This document shows positions 1 through 8,975 of a DNA stretch of 12,808 nt, piece by piece. The notes below the pieces were generated by a model. The model made no database searches and was not told where the DNA came from. It saw nothing but the letters and a program-made list of their open reading frames with translations. The stretch is from Pilaira anomala (Eukaryota > Mucoromycota > Mucoromycetes > Mucorales > Mucoraceae), in assembly GCA_025716855.1 (NCBI GenBank), contig JAIXMQ010000206.1, positions 1 to 12,808 of the forward strand. Reading direction: 5' to 3'. How positions within the stretch are numbered: the first letter of the stretch is position 1; every line of letters begins with the position of its first letter. The position numbers and the translations under genes are program-made.

Positions 1-820
1 AAAACTTGAAATCAAAATTTAAAAAAAAAAAAACTAAAAAATTTGGCAGAGAGAATTTTAAAATTTTAGCGATCACATGACTTACACGTGACCTTTTTAA
101 TTATATTTTCTTTTCTTTTTAGCCTAGCTTTAATATCATTTCCAACTGATTATTGGTTAAAATTATACAATGGACTTGCCGTAAAATTTGAATTAAAAAA
201 TAGTATTAAAATTTCGACAATTGGTAAATTTATTTATTTATTGTTTATTAGTATTAGAAATGTAAGTGAAATGTTCCAGCTAAATGAGACGGAACAAACG
301 AAAATAAAATGAAATAAACATATATAACAAAGGTTAAATAGTCAGACTGCAAAAATAAAGTAAATTTTATTAAAGATAAAAAAAAATCTTAGTATATATA
401 GTAAAATAGTGATTCAAGAGGCGTTGCATTAATAGTGAAACCTGTATATCGTGTATATACCTTTCCCCAACATCATACTCACCAACTAATTTCTGAATAA
501 CTCTTCAATATTAATTCCGTTACACATAAATACCAAGCAACAGATATAAATATAACTTTAGCGTTTTTATCTGTTTAATATTCATATTATTCTCTTTTAA
601 TAAACTTATATTCTATCTCTCTTCTGTTGTTGTTCTATCTGTAATTACCTTAACATTCTCTTTTGTTACTCAAAGGTATTTATTATTGTTTAACTCGGAT
701 AAAGATATATCACCCTTAATTTCTAAATGATAATTTAACTTTATTTTCTATTAAAGTTATCTTACCATTACAAAACCTGATCTAGGTTTCAACCATCAGT
801 TTGCCCACGTTGCTTGTCAT

Positions 821-843
821 TGATATATACCAGCTATATATCA
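821..843. repeat. Perfect 9-bp hairpin, 5-nt loop
   Basis: The arm TGATATATA (821-829) is followed by the loop CCAGC and the exact reverse complement TATATATCA (835-843). It lies 18 bases before a second perfect hairpin. The arms are A/T-rich, so a chance origin is possible in this composition. Confidence 0.5.
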
Positions 844-861
844 TTATCATTGATTACTATT

Positions 862-883
862 TAATAGGTGGTTCCACCTATTA
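862..883. repeat. Perfect 10-bp inverted repeat, 2-nt spacer
   Basis: The arm TAATAGGTGG (862-871), the spacer TT and the arm CCACCTATTA (874-883) form a near-complete palindrome. The G/C-containing core GGTGG/CCACC stands out in the A/T-rich surroundings. It could be a cruciform, a dimeric-protein binding site or a relic of a transposon end; the sequence does not decide. Confidence 0.6.
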
Positions 884-1039
884 TTTGACATTATTATTTA
901 ATTCTCCTTGATTTCTCACGAATGATCAATATCCCGGTATCACAAACCCTTTCTGAACTTTCATGCAATACAACGCGTCTTGACCAGGTCATACGTGTAA
1001 CATATGATTTATTATGAACCAAGACTGTCAATCTTATGT

Positions 1040-1059
1040 GAAAAGAGTTGACTCTTTTC
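1040..1059. promoter_or_regulatory. Palindromic site GAAAAGAGT-TG-ACTCTTTTC upstream of a TATA box
   Basis: Two exact 9-bp arms (1040-1048 and 1051-1059) are separated by TG. The centre contains TTGACTC, close to the bZIP/Gcn4-type half site TGACTC. The palindrome ends 17 bases before a TATAAATA sequence at 1077-1084. A role as an upstream activating site is inferred from this arrangement only. Confidence 0.35.
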
Positions 1060-1076
1060 CCACCCTTTTATTTGAA

Positions 1077-1194
1077 TATAAATACAACCTCTTTTTTCTC
1101 ATAAATAAAAACCTGATCTTATTTTAAGACTTTTAACAAACTACTACGTTTTACATATTTATCAGTCATGGATAAACTACTTCCTGAAGATTAA
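1077..1194 (+). promoter_or_regulatory. TATA box and leader-like sequence ending in an 8-codon ORF
   Basis: TATAAATA at 1077-1084 is followed by a T-rich then A-rich leader and by an ATG at 1168. The ATG opens only eight codons (MDKLLPED) before TAA at 1192-1194. The arrangement palindrome, TATA box, leader, ATG looks like a gene start, but no downstream reading frame continues it. It could be the relic of a lost gene, the start of a very short exon, or chance. Confidence 0.25.
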
Positions 1195-1579
1195 CCAAGT
1201 TCATGTAACTGGCTGCTGTACCTGATAATTAATATAAAAAGAGATTTATGTCAATAAATACGATAATGTGATTTAAATAAAAAGACCTATTGTTGGAATT
1301 CGGTTTGAAGGGTTTTATAAAAATAAAAATAAAAAGGCGATAAATTAAATGACAACGAACAAAGGGGGTTTATTCTTTATTCAAAATTAACTGAGAGCTT
1401 CATATTTCTAAACTATGCGACTATTTATATTATTACTTAAGATTTGTTAATGACATAATGTTATAGTATTATTTAGTCTATATATCAGCTCTAATGTCTA
1501 GCGTGATATATAGTTTATTATTTTATGTTTTTAGTTTTGCATGATGTAAGTAGAACAGTGTAGGTGTTTGTATCTGAGA

Positions 1580-1608
1580 TATGACAGGTACTGGATTACC
1601 CTGTCATA
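1580..1608. repeat. Perfect 9-bp hairpin, 11-nt loop
   Basis: TATGACAGG (1580-1588) and its exact reverse complement CCTGTCATA (1600-1608) flank the loop TACTGGATTAC. The arms contain enough G/C to make a chance match less likely than for the purely A/T hairpins in this region. No adjacent gene explains it. Confidence 0.5.
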
Positions 1609-3605
1609 GCGCTCAGTCCAGGTAACACAATGCCTTAATTCAATTACGTACCGACGATCTTTTACCTTTATTTATTGCCCAAAACACATAATGTAAGGTA
1701 TGAATATATACAAGTTCCGTCATATATTCTTTATTATAAATACAAGAGTTAGCCCGGATTATTACTCATATCTGTTCTGGTTTAATAGGTGTAGCTACTC
1801 AACTATTAAAAGCTTCCGCTAAAAAAAGATAATAAAATACGATGAGTATTTTCTTAAAAACAAATAATACTTACCGTATTTTTTAATTAGTTCAACCAAG
1901 AAAAAGGTTACACCTAGTACTTTGAAAAAGATATTAGAACCCTTCCTTTTTTTTTTGGCTTTTTCCCTATTCTCTTATTTTTTCATTTTTCTTCTTCTAT
2001 CTTCTTTTACATACAATAAATATAAATAACTTTTTTTAAAAGCCCAAGAAATAAAACTCTTCTATAAAATTGTAATTTGAGCCATACATTTTACTGTAAT
2101 TCTAATATTTCATTTTTTTTTGTCTGTATATATATCGTTCGTAATTCTCTATTTATGAGGTCACTTTGTTTCTTGGTGTACGTATAACTTTTTACGTTTG
2201 CTTTGTTTGTGATGGCCAATATAAACTCAACTTGAACTTGCATTACGAAGAGGTATTTTTTTTCATATTAAATAAACTCCATTGTCTAACCTTTTTTTTT
2301 TTTTTTAGGTGAGCAGCTTGGGCTTTTTACTTTGATATCCGTTGAATATTTTTCCTGTTTTAAAATTAGAATATCATACATATATACTATATACGCTTTG
2401 TAATGTTTTTTTTTCAAATGTTTTATACATGTTTTTCATATAAGTATATGTTTGTAGACATGATAACAAATGTTTGTACTCTCATTTTCAAACAATTTCA
2501 TATAAATTAAATTAAATAAATATAAATACTTTTTTTGAGCCATCCATAATTCTTTAATAAAACCTATGTTATATCCTTTTTTTTTTATAAAAAAATATAA
2601 GCATTCTATTTATCAACAAGGCAAACAATGAAAGCAGTACTTTTTGAATATACCAGACCAAAACGTTATTGATATTCATTTAGTTTACTCAGAAATAACG
2701 ACTTAAGTAAATTTCACTGTATTTACTGAGATTTACGAGTAAGGTAAAATTCGCCATTCACTTGAAAAAAGCGAACGTAGTAAAACTCATTTCACACGCG
2801 CTAGAATTCAGTAAACGATGTGAACTTTTCTAGTTTTGGTGTGTCCGGAACGGATTTGTTTTTAAAACAGATCCTTCGCAGTGATTCCTTTTGACTAATA
2901 AAAGACTATCTTAATTTTTATCAAAATCTTTTGAATGTTTGTGTAACAATTTTTTAGAAAGTAACTCATATACATTTCTCTAAAATCGATTAAAGAACGT
3001 CGAAAAGACATCTTATAAATCATTACAAAAAGGCCTTTATTTATATATATGAAGAAAAGAAAAAAAGAGAAAAAAAGGAAAAGGAACATCTGTATTTGCA
3101 ATAAAGAATATATATTGATACAACCGAGGTTTAAGTGTATCGAAGGATTTAGAATAAAAGAATATATATCTTTCAATAAGAGAAAAATAAGTTCTTTAGG
3201 ATTTTGTGAGCACCAGACTGGAAGTAGTCAACTGAATAATGATTTAGTTTATTAAGTAAAGGGCTATTTAGCGACGGTCTTTAAGTAAAGGAAATAACGG
3301 AATAACTTATGGGAGAGTTATAAGGATATTAAACAGTAAAAAGAGTGAAGAAAATAAAGTCTTTACAAATAAAAGTGAACAATTACGTAAAAGATAATAA
3401 CAGTAATAGGTTATGAACAACAGAGTCTTATTAAAGGATTCAACAAGAATAAAATATGTATATACTGTGTGAATAACGATGAAAGACAATCGAAGAGATA
3501 ACGAGAGAACCGAATTAGGTTTTACCTGAAATTTATATTAAATCAAAACTGAAGTATTTTTATTGTATTTTTACACAAGGTATTTATAAGAAAATTATTT
3601 CTTTG

Positions 3606-3639
3606 TGTTACAGTGGTTCCTATTTTATTGGCTGTAACA
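3606..3639. repeat. 8-bp inverted repeat TGTTACAG...CTGTAACA
   Basis: TGTTACAG (3606-3613) and CTGTAACA (3632-3639) are exact reverse complements 18 bases apart. The outer bases TG...CA resemble LTR termini, but 34 bp is far too short for an LTR and no partner copy is visible. It may be a miniature relic or chance. Confidence 0.35.
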
Positions 3640-4058
3640 ATATTCAACATCAGATGAAATCTATTTTTATAATTATATTACTCAATTTAACTATTAGCAC
3701 ATCATTCATTTTTCCTAATATACAAATACCCAACTCTTTGTCATAAATAAAAGGATATCTACTTTTTACTAGTCTGATAATTATTATTTAAGTTTTTTAT
3801 ATTTTACTTTTTGATATTTAATTGTTTAAACATGAAAGACCTTCAAACAGTAATCTCCTTTTTGTTTTATCATCCTCTTACATATTAGAACAATACATGA
3901 TAATTCACTCATTGAAACTGTTCCCCCAGTGTTCAGTGGGTGATTGTTGAGGATGCTTATAGGCACAGCTAAATAAATATGTGATCATTGTAATTATATA
4001 TACATGTATATTATTTTATTATTATCTATATAATTAAAAATATGGAGTCGGCTAACTT

Positions 4059-4081
4059 TTTTTTACACGCTTCGTAAAAAA
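4059..4081. repeat. 8-bp hairpin near the presumed Helitron 5' end
   Basis: TTTTTTAC (4059-4066), the loop ACGCTTC and GTAAAAAA (4074-4081) pair perfectly. The hairpin sits about 35 bases inside the candidate 5' terminus and about 100 bases before the Rep/helicase start codon. Its loop contains CGCTTCG-like sequence that is the reverse complement of CGAAGCG in the G/C-rich block at 11887-11893. Confidence 0.45.
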
Positions 4082-4176
4082 CGGTCACCATTCATTTTTT
4101 GAAACCCAACGAGAATTGTTTTATTTCTTTAACTTTACCCTTTTTACAATAAAACACTGTATACTTTTCAAACAAA

Positions 4177-4340
4177 ATGGCTGCAAATAAGAATATGTAC
4201 GAGTTGCAATCAAGAAGGGCACTCACGTAGCACGAGTAGACGTTGCCTTAACAATCCAAATGCTAACTCTTGCAGTAGTTGTGGTTCTACAGGCCACCTT
4301 CAATCTACTCATCGCGATTGTGTTAACAACGCTGCTAATT
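4177..4340 (+). pseudogene. Helitron exon 1: start codon and zinc knuckles 1 and 2
   Basis: The ATG frame (MAANKN...) stops at once with TAG at 4207-4209, but the frame entered at 4196 gives two tandem zinc knuckles. Knuckle 1 is at 4196-4246 (C-T-S-C, then H, then C) and knuckle 2 at 4271-4321. Both have the spacing C-x2-C-x4-H-x7-C and are followed by L/V-N-N. No ATG lies in that frame back to the TAA at 4130-4132, so one extra base (or two missing) between 4180 and 4196 is the simplest explanation. Knuckles of this kind bind single-stranded nucleic acid and sit at the N-terminus of many Helitron proteins. The exon ends at the GTATAT donor at 4341. Confidence 0.65.
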
Positions 4341-4393
4341 GTATATATCTCACATTTCTTTCGTTTGCCAGCGTAAATAACTTTTTTTTTTAG
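4341..4393 (+). other. Predicted 53-nt spliceosomal intron in the Helitron gene
   Basis: The donor GTATAT (4341), a branch-like TAAATAAC (4374-4381), a run of ten T and the acceptor TAG (ending 4393) form a typical short fungal intron. Unspliced, the upstream frame hits that TAG. Spliced, it joins zinc knuckle 2 to an open frame that leads into zinc knuckle 3. The length equals that of the intron in the Harbinger transposase. Confidence 0.65.
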
Positions 4394-4587
4394 TACCTCA
4401 ACCGGGACTTATGGAAATTGATCAGGATACTGAAACAATTGCCACCAATGATGTAGCAGATAGCAATAATCAAGTTTGCTCAAGTTGTGGTCAAGAAGGT
4501 CATTCGCGATCTTCCAGTAGGTTATGCCTACATTACCACACACAACATGGCCAGAAGAGATACACCCTCTTTCAAAGAACGACATGA
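4394..4587 (+). pseudogene. Helitron exon 2 start: linker and zinc knuckle 3
   Basis: After the splice the frame reads an acidic linker (PQPGLMEIDQDTETIA...) and then a third zinc knuckle at 4477-4527 with the same C-x2-C-x4-H-x7-C spacing (CSSCGQEGH...C). This frame ends at TGA 4585-4587, while the frame of the large helicase ORF is already open and recognisably homologous from about HDLGEM onward (near 4583). The crossover must therefore lie between 4528 and 4585. It reflects a small indel, because a 34-nt intron at 4521-4554 would be too short and would remove the last Cys. Confidence 0.6.
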
Positions 4588-7500
4588 CCTTGGTGAAATG
4601 AGCAGCACATGTCGCCATTGCGAAGCACGCATGTGGTTGTCTGAGAAGAATGGAGGCACTATTGCTAACCCTGAGTTTTCTCTGTGCTGTGGCAAGGAAA
4701 AATGTGTTCTGACACCTTTACCCAAGTTACCAGAATTAATTGAAAATTTATTGAGAGGTGAAGACGATGCAAGCATTGAGTTTAGATCAAACCTAAGAGC
4801 TTACAACAGTGCTTTAGGTTTCACTTCATTAGGCTGTAACCTTGACACCACAGTTGCCAATTCATGTGTAGGCGCTTATTCCTTCAGAATTCATGGTAGT
4901 CTTTATCATAGAATTGGATCCTTGAATCCCGGGCAAGGTGAAACACCCAAATTTGCTCAGATATATATACACAATTCTGGAAATGAAATTCGAAATCGCC
5001 ACTCCCATAATAATCATCTCAATATTATCACCTTGACAAACCTTCAGGAACTTATGCACAACGTAAATCATTTTGTTCATGATTTTAAGTCAATGGCCCA
5101 GTTTATTTCAGAGAATCAAAACTCTGTTCCTGATGTCTCAATGGTATTTAGAGCCGAAAACACACCAGATCAAAGAAGATACAATGCACCAACTACCACT
5201 ACTGAGATTGGAGTACTCATTGTGGGGGACGGTAGCTCTAATAGTGCTGGAGGATCAAGAGATATTGTAATTAGACCTACTACCGGCGGTCCTCTTCAGA
5301 GAATAAGTGAGTTGAATCAATGGTATGATGCAATGAGTTACGTTTTGATGTTTCCTTTTGGTACCCAAAGCTGGAGCATTGAGACTATTTCCTTAAGTGG
5401 CAAAAAGGTTACTGCTATGAATTACTATGCTTCAAGATTGATGATTAGAGGTGACAATCACTGTCTTCATTTGTTTTCCAATTTATTTCAGCAGTTTATT
5501 GTTGATATGTACGCCAAGATTGAACAACAACGTCTTCAATTTCTAAGATTTAATCAAAAGTTATTACGATCTCATTTATTGAGTGGTTTACAAGATGCTG
5601 TAAGACTGGAAGATGGATCTACGGATTTGAGTGTAGTTGGGCGTAGAATGATTTTACCAAGCTCATTTATTGGATCAGCACGTTACATGAAGCAGTTGTA
5701 TCAGGATGCCATTAGCATTGTAAGAAGATTTGGTAAACCGGATTTTTTTATCACTTTCAGATGCAACCCAAAGTGGCCTGAGATTAGACGTGAGCTATTA
5801 CATTCGAAACAAACCGTAGCTGATTGTCCTGATCTCTGTGCACGTGTATTTAAACAAAAACTCAGTGTATTTATGGAAGACTTGATTTCAAACCAGATTT
5901 TGGGAAAGGTTATTGCACATATACATGTCATTGAATTTCAGAAACGAGGTCTTCCTCATGCGCATATTCTGTTAATTGTATCAGCTGCCGATAAGCCTCG
6001 AACTGTCGAGGATATAGATAAAATTGTATCAGCAAAAATACCAGACCCTGTAAATCAACGTTTAGCTTATGAAACAGTTACATCAAGTATGATGCATGGA
6101 CCATGTGGTGACCTCTTTCCAAACGCACCATGTATGAAGGATGGAAAATGTTCTAAATCATTTCCTCATAAGTTTAACCAAAGTACTACCTTTGAGGAAG
6201 GATCTGGATTTCCAAAATATCATAGACCACAAAATGGTAGGGTGATCTATCGTAATGGTATTCCACTTGGTAATGCTTCGGTTGTGCCACACAATATTGA
6301 TCTTTGCAGCAAATACAATGCCCATATTAACGTTGAGATATGTAATACTGTAAAAAGTGTAAAATATATTTACAAATATGTTTATAAGGGTCACGATCGA
6401 GCAAGTGTAGAAATGAGAATAACAAGACAAGAAGGTCAAACAGAAAATGCAGCTGCTGTTCAGGTTGAAGGAGACGATGAAATTCAACAGTTTTTAGATG
6501 CACGTTATGTGTCTGCTTCTGAGGCTTGCTGGCGTATTTTTTATTTTTCTTTACACCAGGAGTATCCATCGCATCAAAGACTTCAAATCCATCTGGAAGG
6601 TCAACAGAATGTATGTTTTGACGAAGCCTCGAATAGATTGTTGGTTGATATTGTTGAGAATGCCGAGGCTAAGGACACGACACTTACCGCTTGGTTTAAG
6701 TACAACCGTATTAATGAATCTGCTAGGCAATATCTTTATGGTGAGTTTCCAGAACATTTTGTGTGGAGAAACAATGCTTGGCACCCAAGAAAAAATCCGA
6801 ATGGTAGCACCATAGGCCGTATTTATGCTGTGTCTCCTAAAACCCAAGAAAAATACTATCTTCGAATGCTTCTACAGCATGTACGTGGTGCTTTGAGTTA
6901 CCAAAACCTTCGTACTGTTAACCAACACGTTTACTCTACGTTTCAAGCAGCAGCAAGGGCATTGAATTTATTAGCTTCTGGTGAACAATGGGATGCATGT
7001 TTGACTGAATGTTTAAGCTTCCAATCACCTGTACAGTTAAGAAAGTTATTTTCAATCATTCTTTTGTTCTGTATTCCATCAGATCCGTTCAGTTTATGGA
7101 ATAAGTTTAAGGAATATTTAGCTGAGGATTACATTCACAAACTAAGAACCGAACTTAATGTACCTAAGCTTTCTGAATCAGGTTTAAAAGAGTGCTACAA
7201 TAACAGTCTTTTAGATATCAATGATCTTTTAGCTGATGGCGGAAGATCTGTAAATGATTTTGAAGGGTTCTCTTTACCCACAAACGATACTCGAAACAAT
7301 GAGTTCAGTTCTGCCCATCCTTTGTTACGTGAGCATCTGATATTGAATGCGGAGGCATCTATATGTCCCGATCCCTCTCTACTACCTTTCAGCGATAATC
7401 AAAGAGTCATATTCGAAATGGTTTCAAATCTCACTGAGCAAAGCAACTCATTACACTCAAAAATCATATTCATTGACGGACCAGGTGGCACTGGAAAAAC

Positions 7501-8230
7501 GTTTTTATTTAATGCATTGATTGATTCTGTAGGTCGTAAAAATGAAATCGCAATTGCTGTTGCTCATAGTGGTACTGCTGCTACTCTCCTTAAAGGTGGT
7601 CGAACAGCACATTCAACATTTAAGATACCAATAGAAGTATCAAGTGAAACTGTTTGCATGATCACGCCTTCATGTCAGGAAGCAAAGATTTTTAGAAGCG
7701 CCAAACTTATAGTTTGGGACGAAGCATCTATGATTAGCGTGGATCAGGTAATGACTGTAGATCGTACTATGCGTGATATAATGAAAGTCAAAAACCCATT
7801 GTTAGAGCACGTTCCTCTTGGTGGTAAGCTGTTTGTTTTTGGAGGAGACTTTCGTCAGGTTTTACCTGTTATCCCTAGAGCACATAGAACAATCATAAGC
7901 CAATGTTTTAACAATTCCCCTCTTTGGCCATATGTTAATCATTGTAAACTTCACACAAATATGCGTGTACAACAAGCCCTTTATGTTAACGAAGAACAAT
8001 TAGCTTCAATTCTCCAAGAATTCGCTTCATATCTATTAAGCATCGGTGATGGGAGAGAAACAACTATCAGCGGTACAAGTCTTATTTGCCTTAAAAATGA
8101 AATGCTTTTACCTGGATCAGATATTTCTACACTTGCAGCGGCAGTGTATAACAACTTTCAAAGCCCTAATGATTTTGAAGCTGATTCATTGGTATCGAAA
8201 GCTATTTTAGCACCAAAAATACACAAGTAG
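4487..8230 (+). CDS. Helitron Rep/helicase, main open frame (HUH nuclease plus first helicase motifs)
   Basis: This 1,247-codon frame starts here only formally (GTG); it is the body of the longer Helitron protein. A Cys finger (CRHC...CCGKEKC) lies near residues 43-70. The Helitron-like N-terminal/Rep domain spans roughly residues 275-640: motif FFITFRCNP, the metal-binding HUH motif H491-A-H493 in PHAHILLI, and a tyrosine cluster Y627/Y629/Y631/Y633 in KYIYKYVYKG, of which Y627 and Y631 have the spacing of the two catalytic tyrosines. The Pif1-like helicase begins near residue 975: Walker A GPGGTGKT (998-1005), Walker B D1078-E1079 in VWDEASM, GGDFRQVLPVIP (from 1119) and the NMR motif. The protein would nick, covalently hold and unwind DNA in the nucleus. 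The frame stops prematurely at a one-base loss in the A-run 8215-8219, before helicase motifs V and VI. Confidence 0.93.
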   Translation: MVKKVIRDLPVGYAYITTHNMARRDTPSFKERHDLGEMSSTCRHCEARMWLSEKNGGTIANPEFSLCCGKEKCVLTPLPKLPELIENLLRGEDDASIEFRSNLRAYNSALGFTSLGCNLDTTVANSCVGAYSFRIHGSLYHRIGSLNPGQGETPKFAQIYIHNSGNEIRNRHSHNNHLNIITLTNLQELMHNVNHFVHDFKSMAQFISENQNSVPDVSMVFRAENTPDQRRYNAPTTTTEIGVLIVGDGSSNSAGGSRDIVIRPTTGGPLQRISELNQWYDAMSYVLMFPFGTQSWSIETISLSGKKVTAMNYYASRLMIRGDNHCLHLFSNLFQQFIVDMYAKIEQQRLQFLRFNQKLLRSHLLSGLQDAVRLEDGSTDLSVVGRRMILPSSFIGSARYMKQLYQDAISIVRRFGKPDFFITFRCNPKWPEIRRELLHSKQTVADCPDLCARVFKQKLSVFMEDLISNQILGKVIAHIHVIEFQKRGLPHAHILLIVSAADKPRTVEDIDKIVSAKIPDPVNQRLAYETVTSSMMHGPCGDLFPNAPCMKDGKCSKSFPHKFNQSTTFEEGSGFPKYHRPQNGRVIYRNGIPLGNASVVPHNIDLCSKYNAHINVEICNTVKSVKYIYKYVYKGHDRASVEMRITRQEGQTENAAAVQVEGDDEIQQFLDARYVSASEACWRIFYFSLHQEYPSHQRLQIHLEGQQNVCFDEASNRLLVDIVENAEAKDTTLTAWFKYNRINESARQYLYGEFPEHFVWRNNAWHPRKNPNGSTIGRIYAVSPKTQEKYYLRMLLQHVRGALSYQNLRTVNQHVYSTFQAAARALNLLASGEQWDACLTECLSFQSPVQLRKLFSIILLFCIPSDPFSLWNKFKEYLAEDYIHKLRTELNVPKLSESGLKECYNNSLLDINDLLADGGRSVNDFEGFSLPTNDTRNNEFSSAHPLLREHLILNAEASICPDPSLLPFSDNQRVIFEMVSNLTEQSNSLHSKIIFIDGPGGTGKTFLFNALIDSVGRKNEIAIAVAHSGTAATLLKGGRTAHSTFKIPIEVSSETVCMITPSCQEAKIFRSAKLIVWDEASMISVDQVMTVDRTMRDIMKVKNPLLEHVPLGGKLFVFGGDFRQVLPVIPRAHRTIISQCFNNSPLWPYVNHCKLHTNMRVQQALYVNEEQLASILQEFASYLLSIGDGRETTISGTSLICLKNEMLLPGSDISTLAAAVYNNFQSPNDFEADSLVSKAILAPKIHK

Positions 8231-8835
8231 CTGAGATTAACAGCCTCATAATGGATCAATTTCCTGGAGAATATGTGGAGTTTCTTAGCGGTGATTCTGT
8301 AGATGATGATAGTCAATCTATGCTGTATCCCATTGAATACTTAAATTCTCTTAACCCAGGCTCATTACCACCTCACTCTTTAAAGTTGAAGGTTGGCTTA
8401 CCTATTATGATGCTCAGAAATCTCTCACCAAAAAATGGTGTATGTAATGGTACTCGATTAATATGCAGGTCATTTAAATCACATTTAATAGTAGCGGAAA
8501 TTGCAACAGGCCCAAATAAAGGAACTACATTTTTAATTCCCAGGATTGATGTAGTCTCAAATGAAGCCCAAACAACTATACCGTTTAAACGAAGACAATT
8601 TCCTGTTAGACCAGCATTTGCTATGACAATAAACAAAGCCCAAGGTCAAACACTGGACTCGCTTGGTCTTTTACTTACCTCTCCTGTTTTTTCACATGGA
8701 CAATTATATGTTGCTTTCTCGCGAGTCAAACAACCAAAATCAATCAAAATACTTTTTGATAGAAAACATTCAACTATCAAAAATCATGTTGGATCCTACA
8801 CTGATAATATCGTATTTAATGAAGTTTTCAAATAG
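8231..8835 (+). CDS. Helitron helicase C-terminal part (motifs V and VI), frame-shifted
   Basis: The sequence after the upstream TAG continues the helicase in the next frame: the codons just before the ATG at 8251 read V-A-E-I-N-S-L-I and join directly to MDQFPGEYVEF, the expected family order. The ATG at 8251 is therefore an internal methionine, not a real start. The segment holds the 2B-like region (PPHSLKLKVGLPIMMLRNL, NGTRL) followed by motif V (FAMTINKAQGQTL, near 8617-8655) and motif VI (LYVAFSRV, near 8704-8727), ending at TAG 8833-8835. These motifs couple ATP hydrolysis to DNA translocation in Pif1-type enzymes. All key residues look intact. One missing A at 8215-8219 is enough to explain the split. 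Confidence 0.88.
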
Positions 8836-8870
8836 CTACACACTTCTTAAACATTTTTTTCTATTATGCC

Positions 8871-8873
8871 TTA
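8871..8873. repeat. Target site duplication TTA, left copy
   Basis: TTA directly precedes the left inverted repeat and is matched by TTA at 11687-11689 directly after the right one. A 3-bp TWA/TTA duplication is the hallmark of PIF/Harbinger insertion. Confidence 0.9.
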
Positions 8874-8899
8874 GAGCATTCCCAACGGTTGGAGTAAAT
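8874..8899 (+). repeat. Harbinger left terminal inverted repeat (26 bp)
   Basis: It begins GAGCATTCCC and matches the reverse complement of 11661-11686 without mismatch; the match ends at 8900. It contains the near-palindrome CCAACGGTTGG at 8882-8892. Confidence 0.95.
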
Positions 8900-8914
8900 T
8901 TTGTGTTAAAATAC

Positions 8915-8946
8915 GACTGTTTCTGAAGTTTTAAATTAAAACAGTC
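8915..8946. repeat. Subterminal hairpin in the Harbinger left end
   Basis: GACTGTTT (8915-8922) and AAACAGTC (8939-8946) pair exactly across a 16-nt loop. It lies between the two CCAACGGTTG motifs of the left end, in the 5' untranslated/promoter zone of the transposase gene. Confidence 0.45.
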
Positions 8947-8965
8947 TAAAAAACTCCTGTGTCAG

Positions 8966-8975
8966 CCAACGGTTG
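8966..8975 (+). promoter_or_regulatory. Subterminal Myb-type motif CCAACGGTTG, left
   Basis: This is a second copy of the core found inside the left terminal repeat (8882-8892), 84 bases further in. The sequence after it (GAGATTAAC) resembles that after the right subterminal copy read in reverse (GATTAAG). It fits the Myb consensus YAACGG and is a candidate binding site for the element's own Myb-like protein; this is inferred. Confidence 0.5.

Larger units (their letters stand above)
1..4024. other. A/T-rich non-coding region, no convincing gene
   Basis: This stretch is dominated by poly-T and poly-A tracts, TA-rich runs and many stop codons in all frames. The longest open frames (88-312 plus, 3049-3255 plus, 2895-3176 minus, 3307-3489 minus) are low-complexity translations rich in I, F, K and L, and I recognise no domain in them. 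It holds several perfect inverted repeats listed separately and a promoter-like block around 1040-1170. A sub-region at about 2640-2900 is less simple in composition than its surroundings but has no long frame. I see no tRNA cloverleaf, rRNA, LTR pair or transposase remnant here, although an old, heavily decayed element could be missed by eye. Confidence 0.6.
4177..8835 (+). pseudogene. Helitron Rep/helicase gene, whole, with intron and three frameshifts
   Basis: Read across its breaks, this gene encodes one Helitron transposase of roughly 1,530 residues, a usual size for fungal Rep/helicases. In order it carries three zinc knuckles, a second Cys-rich finger, the Helitron-like N-terminal and Rep HUH domain, and a Pif1-type superfamily 1B helicase. 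The start is the ATG at 4177, which has A at -3 and G at +4. The frame changes at four places: a one-base lesion between 4180 and 4196, the 53-nt intron 4341-4393, a lesion between about 4528 and 4585, and loss of one A in the A5 run at 8215-8219. No nonsense substitution is seen, so the copy looks young, or some indels may be sequencing errors. As written it cannot make the full protein. Confidence 0.8.

Noticed and set aside
88..312. 74-codon open frame with a hydrophobic start
   Set aside because: Composition is simply A/T-driven (I, F, K, L, N), no domain is recognisable and the start is in a poly-T context. It may be chance.
780..800. GGTTTCAACC as a tRNA T-arm
   Set aside because: No acceptor, D or anticodon arm can be built around it.
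2895..3489. Overlapping short frames on both strands (2895-3176, 3049-3255, 3307-3489)
   Set aside because: Low-complexity K/R- or F/L-rich translations of purine- and pyrimidine-rich runs; no conserved motif and mutual overlap on opposite strands.
3606..3639. Solo LTR bounded by TG...CA
   Set aside because: Only 34 bp long and with no target duplication, so it cannot be an LTR.
4487..4489. GTG as the start of the helicase protein
   Set aside because: It falls inside zinc knuckle 3 of another frame. The conserved protein clearly extends upstream to the ATG at 4177.
4521..4554. A 34-nt intron to explain the frame change after zinc knuckle 3
   Set aside because: Too short for splicing as usually seen, and it would delete the final Cys of the knuckle; an indel is simpler.
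4409..6847. Several 60-110 codon frames antisense to or overlapping the helicase
   Set aside because: Shadows of the long Rep/helicase frame, with no motifs of their own.
8663..8926. 87-codon frame over the helicase end and the Harbinger left repeat
   Set aside because: Alternate-frame shadow of motifs V and VI that crosses the transposon border.
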